A DNA stretch of 64,000 nt, taken from assembly GCA_035647855.1 (NCBI GenBank), contig DASRMP010000039.1, positions 1-64,000 on the forward strand. Direction: 5' to 3'. The notes beneath the pieces were generated by a model. The model was given only the letters and a program-made list of their open reading frames with translations. It was not told where the DNA came from and did not search any database. Of this stretch, positions 20,834 through 30,380 are shown piece after piece; the first letter of the stretch is position 1, and every line of letters starts with the position of its first letter. The translations under genes were made by a program, and so were the position numbers. The DNA is from JAAZBW01 sp035647855 (GTDB lineage Bacteria > Actinomycetota > Actinomycetes > Actinomycetales > Actinomycetaceae).

Positions 20834-22357
20834 TCAGGGACGGCGCCACTCGCGCCCGTCGGCGGCGAGCATGCGATCGGCGGATTCGGGGCCCCAGGTG
20901 CCAGGGCGGTAGGTCTCGATCGGCTGCTTCTTCCAGTGGTCGAGGATCGGATCGAGGATCTGCCAGGAGAGTTCCACCTCACGCTGCAGCGGGAAAAGCG
21001 GGGGATCGCCGAGCAGCACGTCGAGGATGAGCCGCTCGTACGCCTCGGGCGAGTTCTCGGTGAACGCGTGGCCGTAGCCGAAGTCCATCGTGACGTCGCG
21101 CACCTCCATGGAGGTGCCGGGGATCTTGGCTCCGAACCGGATCGTGACGCCCTCGTCCGGCTGCACGCGGATCACGAGCGCGTTCTGGCCGAGTTCGGCC
21201 GTCTGCGATGACTCGAAGGGCAGGTGCGGCGCGCGCTTGAAGACCACCGCGATCTCCGTGACGCGGCGGCCGAGGCGCTTGCCTGCGCGGAGATAGAACG
21301 GCACGTTGGCCCAGCGCCGCGAATCGATGTCGAGCCGCATGGCGGCGTAGGTCTCGGTGACGGACTCCTGCGGGACGCCGTCCTCTTCGAGGTATCCACT
21401 CACGTGTTCGCCACCCTGCCAGCCTGAGCCGTACTGGCCACGTGCGGTGTGGAGGTCCAGGTCTTCCGGGATCCTCACGGCGGAGAGGACCTTCACCTTC
21501 TCGGTCCGCAGCGAGGCGGCGTCGAAGCTGAACGGCTCTTCCATGGCCGTGAGAGCGAGCAATTGGAGAAGGTGGTTCTGGATGACGTCGCGCGCGGCGC
21601 CGATTCCGTCGTAGTAACCGGCACGGGAGCCGATTCCGATGTCCTCGGCCATCGTGATCTGTACGTGGTCGACGTAGTGGGCGTTCCAGACAGGCTCGAA
21701 CATCTGGTTCGCGAAACGCAGCACCAAGAGGTTCTGGACCGTTTCCTTGCCCAGGTAGTGGTCGATACGGAACACGGACTCCGGTGGGAACACTCGCGAG
21801 ACGAGTTCGTCCAGTTCCTGCGCCGAGGCGAGGTCATGACCGAAAGGCTTCTCGATGACCACACGCCGGAAGGCGCCCTCAGCCGAACGCGAGAGGCCGG
21901 AACGTTCGAGCTGGGCAAGTACCTCGGGGAACGAACTTGGCGGAATAGACAGATAGAAGACGTGGTTTCCGAGCGTCCCTCGCTCGTCATCGAGGGCGGA
22001 CACGGTACCGGCGAGCCGGTCGAACGCTTCCGGATCACCGAACTCTCCCTGGACGAACTGCAGCCGATTGCAGAGGTGACTCCACGTTCGCTCGTCGAAC
22101 GGAGTTCGGGCACCGGCGATCACCGCCTTGCGGACGAAGTCCTGGAACTCGTCCAACGTCCAGTTCCGCCGGGCGAACCCGGTCAGGGCGAACTCCGTGG
22201 GCAGAAGGCCACGATTCGCGAGGTCGTACATGGCCGGAAGCAGTTTCCGCTTGGAGAGATCGCCGGTCACGCCGAAGAGCACGACCCCAGCGGGGGGAGC
22301 GATCCGGGGCAGGCGGCGATCCTCGGGCACGCGCAGAGGATTGGTCACAACGTCCAT
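20834..22357 (-). CDS. zwf: glucose-6-phosphate 1-dehydrogenase
   Basis: A 507-residue enzyme oxidising glucose-6-phosphate to 6-phosphogluconolactone with NADP. The dinucleotide motif GVTGDLSKRKLLPAMYDL is near residue 30. VVIEKPFGHD and the active-site signature RIDHYLGKETVQNLLVLRFAN (catalytic His and Lys) are intact. The ATG at 22357 (MDVVTNPLRVPEDRRLP) is preferred over an upstream one. It is divergent from the aldehyde dehydrogenase gene and heads zwf-opcA-pgl. Confidence 0.96.
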   Translation of the reverse strand: MDVVTNPLRVPEDRRLPRIAPPAGVVLFGVTGDLSKRKLLPAMYDLANRGLLPTEFALTGFARRNWTLDEFQDFVRKAVIAGARTPFDERTWSHLCNRLQFVQGEFGDPEAFDRLAGTVSALDDERGTLGNHVFYLSIPPSSFPEVLAQLERSGLSRSAEGAFRRVVIEKPFGHDLASAQELDELVSRVFPPESVFRIDHYLGKETVQNLLVLRFANQMFEPVWNAHYVDHVQITMAEDIGIGSRAGYYDGIGAARDVIQNHLLQLLALTAMEEPFSFDAASLRTEKVKVLSAVRIPEDLDLHTARGQYGSGWQGGEHVSGYLEEDGVPQESVTETYAAMRLDIDSRRWANVPFYLRAGKRLGRRVTEIAVVFKRAPHLPFESSQTAELGQNALVIRVQPDEGVTIRFGAKIPGTSMEVRDVTMDFGYGHAFTENSPEAYERLILDVLLGDPPLFPLQREVELSWQILDPILDHWKKQPIETYRPGTWGPESADRMLAADGREWRRP

Positions 22358-22475
22358 TATGGTGCGAGTCACAGCTCGCCGCGCCGGAACGCCGCGCCTT
22401 GCCAACAGTCGACCACCCGCAGCGGCGGTTCACGGACTACCATCAAACGTGGAATCCGAACGCAAGGAGGCGTCT

Positions 22476-24056
22476 GTGACCACAACGACCGCGAGCGACA
22501 TCGACCGGCGGTACCGTTCCGCCGTCGCCGCCCTCGCTCCTGAACGCCGAGTGACAGTCTCGCCTGGAGCACAGCGCAGAATGGACTCCGTCACGTCCCC
22601 GCTCACTGGGACCAAGGGCGTTCCCGTGCCGGTGTGCACTCCCGACGACGTAGGATCCGCCTTGGAGCGCGCCCGCTCCGCTCAGGCGGCCTGGGAGGCG
22701 GCCGGAGTCAGATACCGCACGGAGGTGCTCCTCCGCCTTCATGATCTCGTGTGGCGATTCCAGAACTCCCTTCTCGACCTCATCCAGTGGGAGAACGGGA
22801 AGACCCGCTCGGACGCGTTCGAGGAGGTCTCCGACGTTGCCCTGACGGCAAGCTTCTATGCCCGGAACGCGGAGCGGATGCTGCGGACGAGACGCCACGC
22901 CGGTGCGATTCCCGTCCTGACGAGCGTGACGGAGCGTCGCATCGCCAAGGGCATCGTGGCGGTCATCTCCCCCTGGAACTATCCCTTCACGCTCGCGGCA
23001 TCCGATGCCCTTGCGGCCCTCGTCGCGGGTAACGCGGTCGTACTGAAGCCGGACAGGCTCACGCCGGTGACTGCCCTCGCTGTGGCCGAACTGTTCTGGG
23101 AGGCGGGGGTGCCGCGAGATGTCTTCCAGGTGGTGACCGGCTCAGGCGCCGAACTCGGCGGGCCGCTGATCGCCGGTTCCGACTACCTCATGTTCACCGG
23201 ATCAACGGCGACGGGCCGAATTGTTGCGTCGCAGGCGGGGGAGAGTCTCATCGGGTTCTCGGCCGAACTCGGGGGAAAGAACCCGCTGATCGTCTGCGAC
23301 GATGCGAACCTCCCGCGCGCCGTCCGTTCGGCCATGAACGGCTGCTTCTCGAACTCCGGCCAGCTCTGCATCTCCTTCGAACGCATTTACGTGCACACCG
23401 ACATCTGGGAGGAGTTTGTGCCGGCGTTCGTATCCGCCGTCGAGAAGATGAGGGTGGCGGCGTCACTGGATTGGAACGCCGATATGGGTCCGCTTGCGAG
23501 CCTTTCCCAGCTCGAGACCGTGCAGAGCCATGTCGACGACGCCGTCGCTCGCGGCGCGCGCATTGTGACGGGCGGGCGAACCCTGCCTGACGTGTCCCCG
23601 ACGGCGTATGCGCCGACCGTGCTGACGGACGTTCCGCCCGAGGCTGCCGTGTATGCCCAGGAGACATTCGGTCCTGTCGTGTCGCTGTACCGGGTCGACG
23701 ACGACGATGAGGCCGTCCGGCGCGCGAACGACTCCGACTATGGACTGAATGGCGCAGTGTGGTCCCAGAATGTCGCCCGAGGGCGTGCAATAGCGGAGAG
23801 AATCCAGTGCGGCACCGTCAGCGTGAACGAGGCGTACACGGCCGCATGGGCGTCCACCGCAGCTCCGATGGGCGGTATGAAATCGTCCGGGGTCGGCCGC
23901 CGGCACGGCGTCGAGGGCCTGACGAAATACACGGAACCCCAGGCGATCGTGGTGCAACGACTGCTGAGTATCGCCGCACCTCCGGGAGTCTCGGAACAGA
24001 TGTGGGCGAAAGCGATGCAGGGTTACATCGTGGCACGGCGCAGATTGGGGTTGTGA
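22476..24056 (+). CDS. gabD2: NAD(P)-dependent aldehyde dehydrogenase, GabD2-like
   Basis: A 526-residue aldehyde dehydrogenase. The catalytic Glu is in GFSAELGGKNPLI, the catalytic Cys in NSGQLCISFERIYV, and ISPWNYPFTL and ETFGPVVSLY are family motifs. Its overall sequence closely follows mycobacterial succinate-semialdehyde dehydrogenase GabD2, so succinic semialdehyde is the best substrate guess; this is inference. GTG at 22476 is chosen for the strong AAGGAGG six bases upstream. An alternative in-frame GTG at 22449 has TACCAT five bases upstream. The gene lies on the opposite strand inside the pentose phosphate cluster and is followed by an SDR gene four bases downstream. Confidence 0.88.
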   Translation: MTTTTASDIDRRYRSAVAALAPERRVTVSPGAQRRMDSVTSPLTGTKGVPVPVCTPDDVGSALERARSAQAAWEAAGVRYRTEVLLRLHDLVWRFQNSLLDLIQWENGKTRSDAFEEVSDVALTASFYARNAERMLRTRRHAGAIPVLTSVTERRIAKGIVAVISPWNYPFTLAASDALAALVAGNAVVLKPDRLTPVTALAVAELFWEAGVPRDVFQVVTGSGAELGGPLIAGSDYLMFTGSTATGRIVASQAGESLIGFSAELGGKNPLIVCDDANLPRAVRSAMNGCFSNSGQLCISFERIYVHTDIWEEFVPAFVSAVEKMRVAASLDWNADMGPLASLSQLETVQSHVDDAVARGARIVTGGRTLPDVSPTAYAPTVLTDVPPEAAVYAQETFGPVVSLYRVDDDDEAVRRANDSDYGLNGAVWSQNVARGRAIAERIQCGTVSVNEAYTAAWASTAAPMGGMKSSGVGRRHGVEGLTKYTEPQAIVVQRLLSIAAPPGVSEQMWAKAMQGYIVARRRLGL

Positions 24057-24060
24057 GGGC

Positions 24061-24948
24061 ATGAGGAAGACGTGGAGGGAGCGGACGGAGTTGCGTGGCG
24101 CCGTCGTGCTGATCACCGGCAGCGGCTCGGGCATCGGGGAACTGATGGCGGTAGGCGCTGCCCGCCGTGGCGCGCGCGCCGTGATCCTGTGGGACATCGA
24201 CGAAGCAGCGATGGGCAGGGTGGCGGACCGGGTGGCGGCGTTGGGCGTGCAGGCGGTGCCGATGCCCGTGGACGTGCGGGACCCGGAGATGGTCACCGGC
24301 GCGGCGGCGAGAGTCATCGAGGAGTTCGGCTCGCTCGATGTGCTGATCAACAACGCCGGCGTCGTCTCCGGCAAGTACCTCCTCGAGCTGAGCGAGGACG
24401 AGATCGAGCGGACCTTCGAGGTCAACGTGCTCGCGCACTACCGCACGGTGCGGGCATTCCTGCCTGCCATGCTGGAACGGGACCGGGGCCTCATCGTGAC
24501 GGTCTCGTCTGCGGGCGGACTCGTCGGTGTGCCGCGGATGACCGACTACTGCGGGTCGAAATTCGCGGCGGTCGGCTTCGCGGAGTCGATGCGAGTGGAG
24601 CTTCGCCGCCGGGGGTCGAACGTGGGGACGTTGCTCGTGTGTCCGTACTTCATCGGAACGGGCATGTTCGAGGGCGTCGCCACCCGCGTACCGGTGTTGC
24701 TGCCGATAATGCGGCCGCAGGACGTCGCCGAGCGGACGCTCGACTCGATCGAGTCGAGGCGCCAGCGCCTGGTCATTCCCCCTTTCGCGCAGGTAATCCT
24801 GCACATCAAGGGCCTCCCGGTTCCCGTCGTCGATGCGCTGACGGAACTGTTCGGCATCAACGCCACCATGGACCGTTTTCAGGGCCGGAAGCCGTCCGCC
24901 AGGCCGCGCTCTTCGCAGCAGCGGCCGGACCTCCGCCGGTCTCACTGA
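24061..24948 (+). CDS. short-chain dehydrogenase/reductase
   Basis: A 295-residue classical SDR. The cofactor motif TGSGSGIG is at about residues 20-27, with NNAG (VLINNAGVVSGK) and the catalytic Ser-Tyr-Lys (VTVSSAGG ... DYCGSK). A hydrophobic C-terminal segment (LVIPPFAQVILHIKGLPVPVVDAL) recalls the SDR16C/retinol-dehydrogenase-like group that sits on membranes. It lies four bases after the aldehyde dehydrogenase, so the two may act in sequence on an alcohol/aldehyde. Substrate unknown. Confidence 0.85.
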   Translation: MRKTWRERTELRGAVVLITGSGSGIGELMAVGAARRGARAVILWDIDEAAMGRVADRVAALGVQAVPMPVDVRDPEMVTGAAARVIEEFGSLDVLINNAGVVSGKYLLELSEDEIERTFEVNVLAHYRTVRAFLPAMLERDRGLIVTVSSAGGLVGVPRMTDYCGSKFAAVGFAESMRVELRRRGSNVGTLLVCPYFIGTGMFEGVATRVPVLLPIMRPQDVAERTLDSIESRRQRLVIPPFAQVILHIKGLPVPVVDALTELFGINATMDRFQGRKPSARPRSSQQRPDLRRSH

Positions 24949-24956
24949 ACGAGGAA

Positions 24957-24989
24957 GCGGCCCGGAGTCCCCACCGGACTCCGGGCCGC
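24957..24989. terminator. bidirectional terminator between SDR and tal
   Basis: A perfect 14-bp stem, GCGGCCCGGAGTCC (24957-24970) with GGACTCCGGGCCGC (24976-24989), and a 5-base loop. It lies between two convergent genes. Confidence 0.75.
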
Positions 24990-25016
24990 CGTCTCATCCC
25001 CTGGGGGACAGGAAGG

Positions 25017-26108
25017 TCAGCCGTTCAGCGCTGTTGTCACGCTCTCGAGCAGTTCTTCCCAGCTCTGCTCGAACTTGACGACGCCCTCGTCCTCGAGCAG
25101 TTGGGCGACATCGGCGAAGTCGACGCCAACGGCGGCGAGGTCGTCCATGACCTTGTGGGCGTCCTCGTACATCGTGGAGACGGTGTCACCCTTGACCTCG
25201 AGGTGGTCTGCGGATGCCAGCAGAGTGGCCTCCGGCATGGTGTTGACGACGTTCTCGGTCACGAGGTCCGCGACATACATGGTGTCCGGGTAGTCCGGGT
25301 TCTTCACGCCGGTGGAGGCCCAAAGCACGCGCTGCTTGTTCGCGCCCGGGAGAGCGTTGAAGCGCTCGGACGAGAAGATCTCTTCGTAGGCCTCATAGGC
25401 GAGGCGGCCGTTGGCCACCGCTGCCTTGCCCCTGAGCGCGAGCGCCTCGGGGGTCCCGATCGCCTCGAGGCGCTTGTCAACCTCGGTGTCGATGCGGGAG
25501 ATGAAGAACGACGCCACGGAGTGGATGCCGGAGATGTCGATGCCGTTGGCGTGCGCCTTCTCCAGGCCGTCGATGTACGCATCCGCCACAGCGCGGTAGC
25601 GGTCGATCGAGAAGATCAGCGTGACGTTCACGCTGATGCCCTCGGAGACCACGGTGGTGATGGCCGGCAGGCCTTCAACGGTCGCGGGAATCTTGATGAG
25701 GCAGTTCGGGCGGTTGACGGTCTCCCACAGCATGCGCGCCTGCTCGATCGTCACCTCGGTCTCGCGGGCGAGACGGGGGTCGACCTCGATGGACACCCGG
25801 CCGTCCTGGCCGGTCGCGTCGTAGATCGGGCGGAGGATGTCGCACGCGTTCCGGACGTCGTCAGTGGTGGCCGCGACGACCGCGTCGTCGAGGGAGGTGT
25901 TCTTGGCGGCAAGTTCACCCATCTGTTCGGCGTAGTCGGCGCCCTTCGAGAGGGCGTTCGCGAAGATCGTCGGGTTGGTGGTGACGCCCACAACCGAACG
26001 GTTCGCGATGTCCTCGGCGAGCTTGCCGGACGCGATCGCGCCACGCGAGAGGTCATCAAGCCAGATCGATACGCCGGCGTCGGAGAGTTGCTTCAGGTTT
26101 TCGGACAC
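25017..26108 (-). CDS. tal: transaldolase
   Basis: A 363-residue transaldolase of the long actinobacterial type, moving a dihydroxyacetone unit between sugar phosphates. Signatures are GVTTNPTIFANAL near residue 42, LIKIPATVEGLPAI (Schiff-base Lys), and GISVNVTLIFSIDRY. GSVASFFISRIDTEVD-like sequence (HSVASFFISRIDTEVD) and WASTGVKNPDYPDTMYV follow. GTG start, 36 bases after tkt. Confidence 0.95.
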   Translation of the reverse strand: MSENLKQLSDAGVSIWLDDLSRGAIASGKLAEDIANRSVVGVTTNPTIFANALSKGADYAEQMGELAAKNTSLDDAVVAATTDDVRNACDILRPIYDATGQDGRVSIEVDPRLARETEVTIEQARMLWETVNRPNCLIKIPATVEGLPAITTVVSEGISVNVTLIFSIDRYRAVADAYIDGLEKAHANGIDISGIHSVASFFISRIDTEVDKRLEAIGTPEALALRGKAAVANGRLAYEAYEEIFSSERFNALPGANKQRVLWASTGVKNPDYPDTMYVADLVTENVVNTMPEATLLASADHLEVKGDTVSTMYEDAHKVMDDLAAVGVDFADVAQLLEDEGVVKFEQSWEELLESVTTALNG

Positions 26109-26144
26109 TTTTCTTTACTCCTGGTCAGTGTTGATAGTTGTCGG

Positions 26145-28250
26145 TCAGGAACGTGCTGCTTCGAGGCCGGCGTCCGAGAGGGACTCCTTGGCCGCCGCCG
26201 CGACTGCTTCCGCGGTCACGCCGTACTTCTCCATGAGGAACGCGCCATCGGCGGAGGCTCCGAAGTGGTCGATGCCGACCGAACGGCCGGCACTGCCGAC
26301 GATTCCGGCCCACCCGAAGGTCGCACCGGCCTCGACGGACACGCGCGCCTTGACAGCGGACGGGAGCACGGACTCACGGTACTCGTCGTCCTGCTCGGCG
26401 AACCACTCGAGGCACGGAGCCGAGACCACGCGGGCCTTCACGCCGTCAGCGGCGAGCAGGTCGCGGGCAGCCACGGCCAGCTGGACCTCGGAGCCCGTGC
26501 CGATGAGGATCACGTCCGGCGTGCCGTCGGTGTCCGCGAGCACGTATGCGCCGCGGAGCACGCCATCGGCCGCGCCCAGTCCCTCACCCTCGCGGTCAAA
26601 GACCGGCAGGTTCTGGCGGGACAGAATGAGGCCGGCGGGCCCGCCGGAGCGCTCGAGGAGGCCCCGCCACGCGTACGAGGTCTCGTTCGCGTCCCCGGGG
26701 CGCACGATCGCAAGGTTCGGGATCGCGCGGTAGGACCACAGGTGCTCGATCGGCTGGTGTGTGGGGCCGTCCTCGCCGACGCCCACCGAGTCGTGGGTCC
26801 ACACGTAGATCGAGGGGATGCCCATGACGGCGGCGAGGCGAACGGCGCCGCGCATGTAGTCCGCGAACACGAAGAACGTGGCGCCGTACGGGCGGGTGAG
26901 GCCGTGCAGCACGATGCCGTTGACGATCGCGCCCATGCCGTGCTCACGGATACCGAAGTGCAGCGTGCGGCCGTACTTGTGTCCCCTGAACATCTCGGAC
27001 TGACGGTCCTCGGGCAGGAACGACGGCTCGCCCTTCATGGTCGTGTTGTTCGAGCCGGCGAGATCGGCGGAGCCGCCCCACAGTTCGGGCATGACACCGG
27101 CGAGTGCGTTGAGCACGGAGCCCGACGCGGCGCGGGTCGCGATTGCCTTCTCCGGGGAGAACACCGGCAGGGCGTCGTTGAAGCCCTCGGGCAGCTTCCC
27201 GGCCTGGATGCGGTCGAGCAGTTCGGCACGCTCGCCATTGGTCTCGCGCCACTTGGCCATCTTGGCGTCGAAGACCTCCTTGGCGGCGGCGGCGCGGTCT
27301 GCCGAGCCCTTCCGCGTGTACTCGATGACCTCGTCCGCCATCTGGAAGTTCTGATCAGGGTCGAGACCGAGGATCTCCTTGAGCCCGCGGATCTCTTCGA
27401 CACCGAGTGCCGATCCGTGCGCGGCGCCCGTGTCCTGCTTGGTCGGGGACGGCCACGCCATGATGGTGGTCAGGCGGATGATCGAGGGTTTGTCGGTGAC
27501 TGCCTGCGCGGCGAGGATCGCGTCATAGAGAGCCTTGGGGTCTTCCTCATAGCCGGTGAAGCCGTTGGTCCAGTCGACGTGCTGAGTGTGCCAGCCGTAG
27601 GCCTCGTAGCGCTTCTCCACGTCCTCGCTGAAGGCGATGACCGTATCGTCCTCGATCGAGATGCGGTTGTCATCGAAGATCAGGATCAGGTTGCCCAGCC
27701 GCTGCGTTCCCGCGAGTGACGAGGCCTCCGAGGTCACGCCCTCCTCAATGCATCCCTCTCCGGCGACGACGTAGATGAAGTGGTCGAAGGCGGACTCGCC
27801 CTCAGCGGCGTCCGGGTCGAAAAGCCCGCGCTCGCGGCGAGCCGCCATCGCCATACCCACGGCGGAGGCAAGACCCTGGCCCAGCGGGCCGGTCGTCATC
27901 TCAACGCCTTCGGTCTCGCGGTACTCCGGGTGGCCCGGCGTCTTCGAGTGGAACGTGCGCAGCTGCTTCAGATCGTCCAGTTCGAGGCCGTAGCCCGCCA
28001 GATACAGCTGGTTGTACAGGGTGAGAGAGGAGTGTCCGAGCGAAAGCACGAACCGGTCGCGGCCCAGCCAGTCCGGATCGGCAGGGTCATGTTGCATGAC
28101 CTTCTGGAACAGGGTGTACGCAACCGGCGCAAGCGAGATCGCCGTGCCCGGGTGGCCATTTCCGACCTTCTGGACTGCGTCCGCTGCGAGCGCGCGGGTG
28201 GTGTCCACCGCACGCTGGTCGAGATCGTTCCATTCGAACTGCTGGCTCAT
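26145..28250 (-). CDS. tkt: transketolase
   Basis: A 701-residue thiamine-diphosphate enzyme that moves two-carbon units in the pentose phosphate pathway. Visible are GNGHPGTAISLAPVAYTLF (substrate His), TTGPLGQGLASAVGMA, and GEGCIEEGVTSEASSLAG with the ThDP-binding segment ending in DDNRIS. The second domain has GIREHGMGAIVNGI with the catalytic Glu, and VWTHDSVGVGEDGPTHQPIE. On the minus strand a TAGTCT (28312-28317) may be its -10. It is divergent from ctaB and heads tkt-tal. Confidence 0.96.
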   Translation of the reverse strand: MSQQFEWNDLDQRAVDTTRALAADAVQKVGNGHPGTAISLAPVAYTLFQKVMQHDPADPDWLGRDRFVLSLGHSSLTLYNQLYLAGYGLELDDLKQLRTFHSKTPGHPEYRETEGVEMTTGPLGQGLASAVGMAMAARRERGLFDPDAAEGESAFDHFIYVVAGEGCIEEGVTSEASSLAGTQRLGNLILIFDDNRISIEDDTVIAFSEDVEKRYEAYGWHTQHVDWTNGFTGYEEDPKALYDAILAAQAVTDKPSIIRLTTIMAWPSPTKQDTGAAHGSALGVEEIRGLKEILGLDPDQNFQMADEVIEYTRKGSADRAAAAKEVFDAKMAKWRETNGERAELLDRIQAGKLPEGFNDALPVFSPEKAIATRAASGSVLNALAGVMPELWGGSADLAGSNNTTMKGEPSFLPEDRQSEMFRGHKYGRTLHFGIREHGMGAIVNGIVLHGLTRPYGATFFVFADYMRGAVRLAAVMGIPSIYVWTHDSVGVGEDGPTHQPIEHLWSYRAIPNLAIVRPGDANETSYAWRGLLERSGGPAGLILSRQNLPVFDREGEGLGAADGVLRGAYVLADTDGTPDVILIGTGSEVQLAVAARDLLAADGVKARVVSAPCLEWFAEQDDEYRESVLPSAVKARVSVEAGATFGWAGIVGSAGRSVGIDHFGASADGAFLMEKYGVTAEAVAAAAKESLSDAGLEAARS

Positions 28251-28420
28251 GCCGCAAACCTTCCACTCATTGGCTTCGATGCCGTTCCGCTACGTGCGGC
28301 GGTTCAAGTCGAGACTAGTGTGATCCTTCCCTCGCTCGGGACCCGATCGCCACCTGTTGCCAGCCCCAGGGTCGATCCTCCGGGTGCTGCGCCTCAAGAG
28401 GATTTTATGTCAGGGATACG

Positions 28421-28426
28421 TAGAAT
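28421..28426 (+). promoter_or_regulatory. possible ctaB -10 box
   Basis: TAGAAT 30 bases before the preferred ctaB start. If real, it rules out the in-frame starts further upstream. Confidence 0.4.
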
Positions 28427-28455
28427 GGGAGGGCTTCTCACGGGAGGAGGGTCCC

Positions 28456-29424
28456 ATTACCCGCTGGACAGTCCGTAGCTCGCCCGTCGCGCCGAATTCC
28501 CTGACCACGGCACGGCCCGCGGCGGCTCGCACCGCGAGGGAAAAGGCCCGTGGCTATGTCGAGTTGATGAAGCTGCGCATCATCGAGTTGCTGCTGATCA
28601 CGACAGTGCCGACGATGGTCCTCGCCGAACGTGGCTGGCCCGGCTGGGGCCTCGTTGCGTCGACCCTGGTGGGCGGGACGCTCGCCGCAGGCGCCGCGAA
28701 CGCGTGGAACATGATCTGCGATCGCGATATCGACGCCGTCATGAACCGCACGAAGAACCGGCCACTCGTCACCGGAGTCGTCTCGGTGCGGGGCGCGATC
28801 GTATTCAGTTCGTTCCTGACCGTGGGCTCACTCCTCTGGTTCGGGCTGCTCATCAACTGGATGACCGCCCTGTTCGCGCTGCTGGCGATGCTCATTTATG
28901 TCGTCGGCTACACGATGATCCTGAAACGGCGGACTCCTCAGAACATCGTCTGGGGCGGGATCGCCGGCTGCATGCCAGTGCTCATCGGATGGTCGGCGGT
29001 CACGGGCTCGCTCGACTGGCCGCCACTTCTCCTCTTCCTGGTCGTGTTCTTCTGGACTCCGCCGCACTACTGGCCGCTGTCCATCAAGTTCAAGAAGGAC
29101 TACGCGAGGGCGGGAGTCCCGATGGCTCCAGTGGTGCAGGAGAACACGACGGTCGCGTGGCACATGATCGTCCACTCCGCAGCCATGGTGGCCAGCACAC
29201 TGATCCTCATCCCGGTCGCTCCGATGGGCTGGATCTACTCCGCCGCAGCGGTAGTGGCAGGGGCATGGTTCCTCGGTCTCGTGGTGCGGCTATACATGCG
29301 GGCACGCCACCCGGAGAAGGGCCCGCTCGCCGCGATGAAGGTCTTCCACGGATCCATCTACTACCTGTCGATCGTGTTCCTCGCGGTTGGCATCGACCCG
29401 TTCGGGCCCCAGTTCCTGCTGTGA
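28456..29424 (+). CDS. ctaB: protoheme IX farnesyltransferase (heme O synthase)
   Basis: A UbiA-family membrane prenyltransferase that adds farnesyl to heme B to make heme O for cytochrome oxidase. The Asp-rich motifs NAWNMICDRDIDAVMNRT and the later DYARAGVPM are present, with about eight to nine membrane helices and VWGGIAGCMPVLIGWSAVTG. The start is unusual: ATT at 28456 lies six bases after GGGAGGAGGG and gives the expected N-terminal length (ITRWTVRSSPVAPNS). The other in-frame starts, GTG 28381 and ATG 28357, lie upstream of the likely promoter. The next internal ATG (28567) would cut conserved sequence. Confidence 0.9.
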   Translation: MTRWTVRSSPVAPNSLTTARPAAARTAREKARGYVELMKLRIIELLLITTVPTMVLAERGWPGWGLVASTLVGGTLAAGAANAWNMICDRDIDAVMNRTKNRPLVTGVVSVRGAIVFSSFLTVGSLLWFGLLINWMTALFALLAMLIYVVGYTMILKRRTPQNIVWGGIAGCMPVLIGWSAVTGSLDWPPLLLFLVVFFWTPPHYWPLSIKFKKDYARAGVPMAPVVQENTTVAWHMIVHSAAMVASTLILIPVAPMGWIYSAAAVVAGAWFLGLVVRLYMRARHPEKGPLAAMKVFHGSIYYLSIVFLAVGIDPFGPQFLL

Positions 29425-30335
29425 CAATCGAACGCCTGACCGCCGACTACCTCGCCCACCTCGCGATCGAGCGTGGAGCATCGTCGAACACGGTGGCGGC
29501 GTACCGGCGCGATCTGGCCCGCTACGGCGAGTTCCTCGCCGCGCGCGGCCTGACACGCCTCGGCGCCGTCGGGGAGGCCGACGTCCGCGAGTGCCTGTTG
29601 GCGGCGCGAAGCGGCGACGACGGCGGACGGCCACTCGCGGCATCGTCCGCCGGCAGGATGGTCGCGTCAATCAGGGGACTGCACAAGTTCGCGCTGGCCG
29701 AGGGCTCGGTGGATTCCGACGTCGCCGCCGCCGTCACGCCCCCGGCCGCCAGGAAATCGCTCCCGCAGGTCCTGTCGATCTCGCAGGTCGAGGACCTGCT
29801 CGGAGCCGTCTCCGGCGAGGAGCCGGGGGACCTCCGCGATCGCGCGCTCCTCGAGTTGCTGTACGGCACGGGCGCGCGCATCTCGGAGGCGGTCGGCCTC
29901 GCTGCCGATGACATCGAAGCCGAGACGCGCTCCGTACGTCTCTTCGGCAAAGGCTCGAAGGTGCGTGTGGTCCCGATCGGGAGTCTCGCAATCGAGGCCC
30001 TGGACGCGTACACCGTACGCGCCCGGCCTGCGTTCGCAGCGAAGGGCCGCGGGACGCCGGTACTCTTCTTGAACTCGCTCGGGCGGCCCCTCTCGCGGCA
30101 GAGCGCGTGGGCGATCCTGCGGAAGGCGGCCGTGAAGGCGGGGATCGAGCAGGAGATCTCGCCACACACGTTGCGGCACTCTTTCGCGACCCATCTGCTG
30201 CAAGGTGGTGCGGACGTCCGCGTGGTGCAGGAACTGCTCGGACACGCGTCCGTCACGACCACGCAGATCTACACCCACGTCACGATCGACTCGCTCCGTG
30301 AGACCTATGCGATGGCACACCCGCGGGCGCGCTGA
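29421..30335 (+). CDS. xerD: site-specific tyrosine recombinase XerD
   Basis: A 304-residue tyrosine recombinase that resolves chromosome dimers at dif with XerC. The N-terminal SAM-like domain begins LTADYLAHLAIERGASSNTVAAYRRDL. Catalytic residues are visible: Arg in YGTGARISEAVGL, His-x-x-Arg in HTLRHSFATHLL, His in LLGHASVTTTQIYTHV and the Tyr in that same segment. GTG start overlaps the ctaB stop (GTGA). XerD rather than XerC is assigned from length and context. Confidence 0.88.
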   Translation: MTIERLTADYLAHLAIERGASSNTVAAYRRDLARYGEFLAARGLTRLGAVGEADVRECLLAARSGDDGGRPLAASSAGRMVASIRGLHKFALAEGSVDSDVAAAVTPPAARKSLPQVLSISQVEDLLGAVSGEEPGDLRDRALLELLYGTGARISEAVGLAADDIEAETRSVRLFGKGSKVRVVPIGSLAIEALDAYTVRARPAFAAKGRGTPVLFLNSLGRPLSRQSAWAILRKAAVKAGIEQEISPHTLRHSFATHLLQGGADVRVVQELLGHASVTTTQIYTHVTIDSLRETYAMAHPRAR

Positions 30336-30368
30336 CGGCGCGAGCGGAGCCGGGTCGCGCGGTCAACC

Positions 30369-30374
30369 TAGGAT
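30369..30374 (+). promoter_or_regulatory. -10 box of rarA (leaderless)
   Basis: TAGGAT, six bases (GGCCGA), then the GTG start at 30381. No Shine-Dalgarno sequence is present. Confidence 0.5.
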
Positions 30375-30380
30375 GGCCGA

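Noticed and set aside
24072..27719. A 1215-residue plus-strand open frame
   Set aside because: It overlaps the SDR gene in another frame and is antisense to tal and tkt; it reflects high-GC third-position bias.
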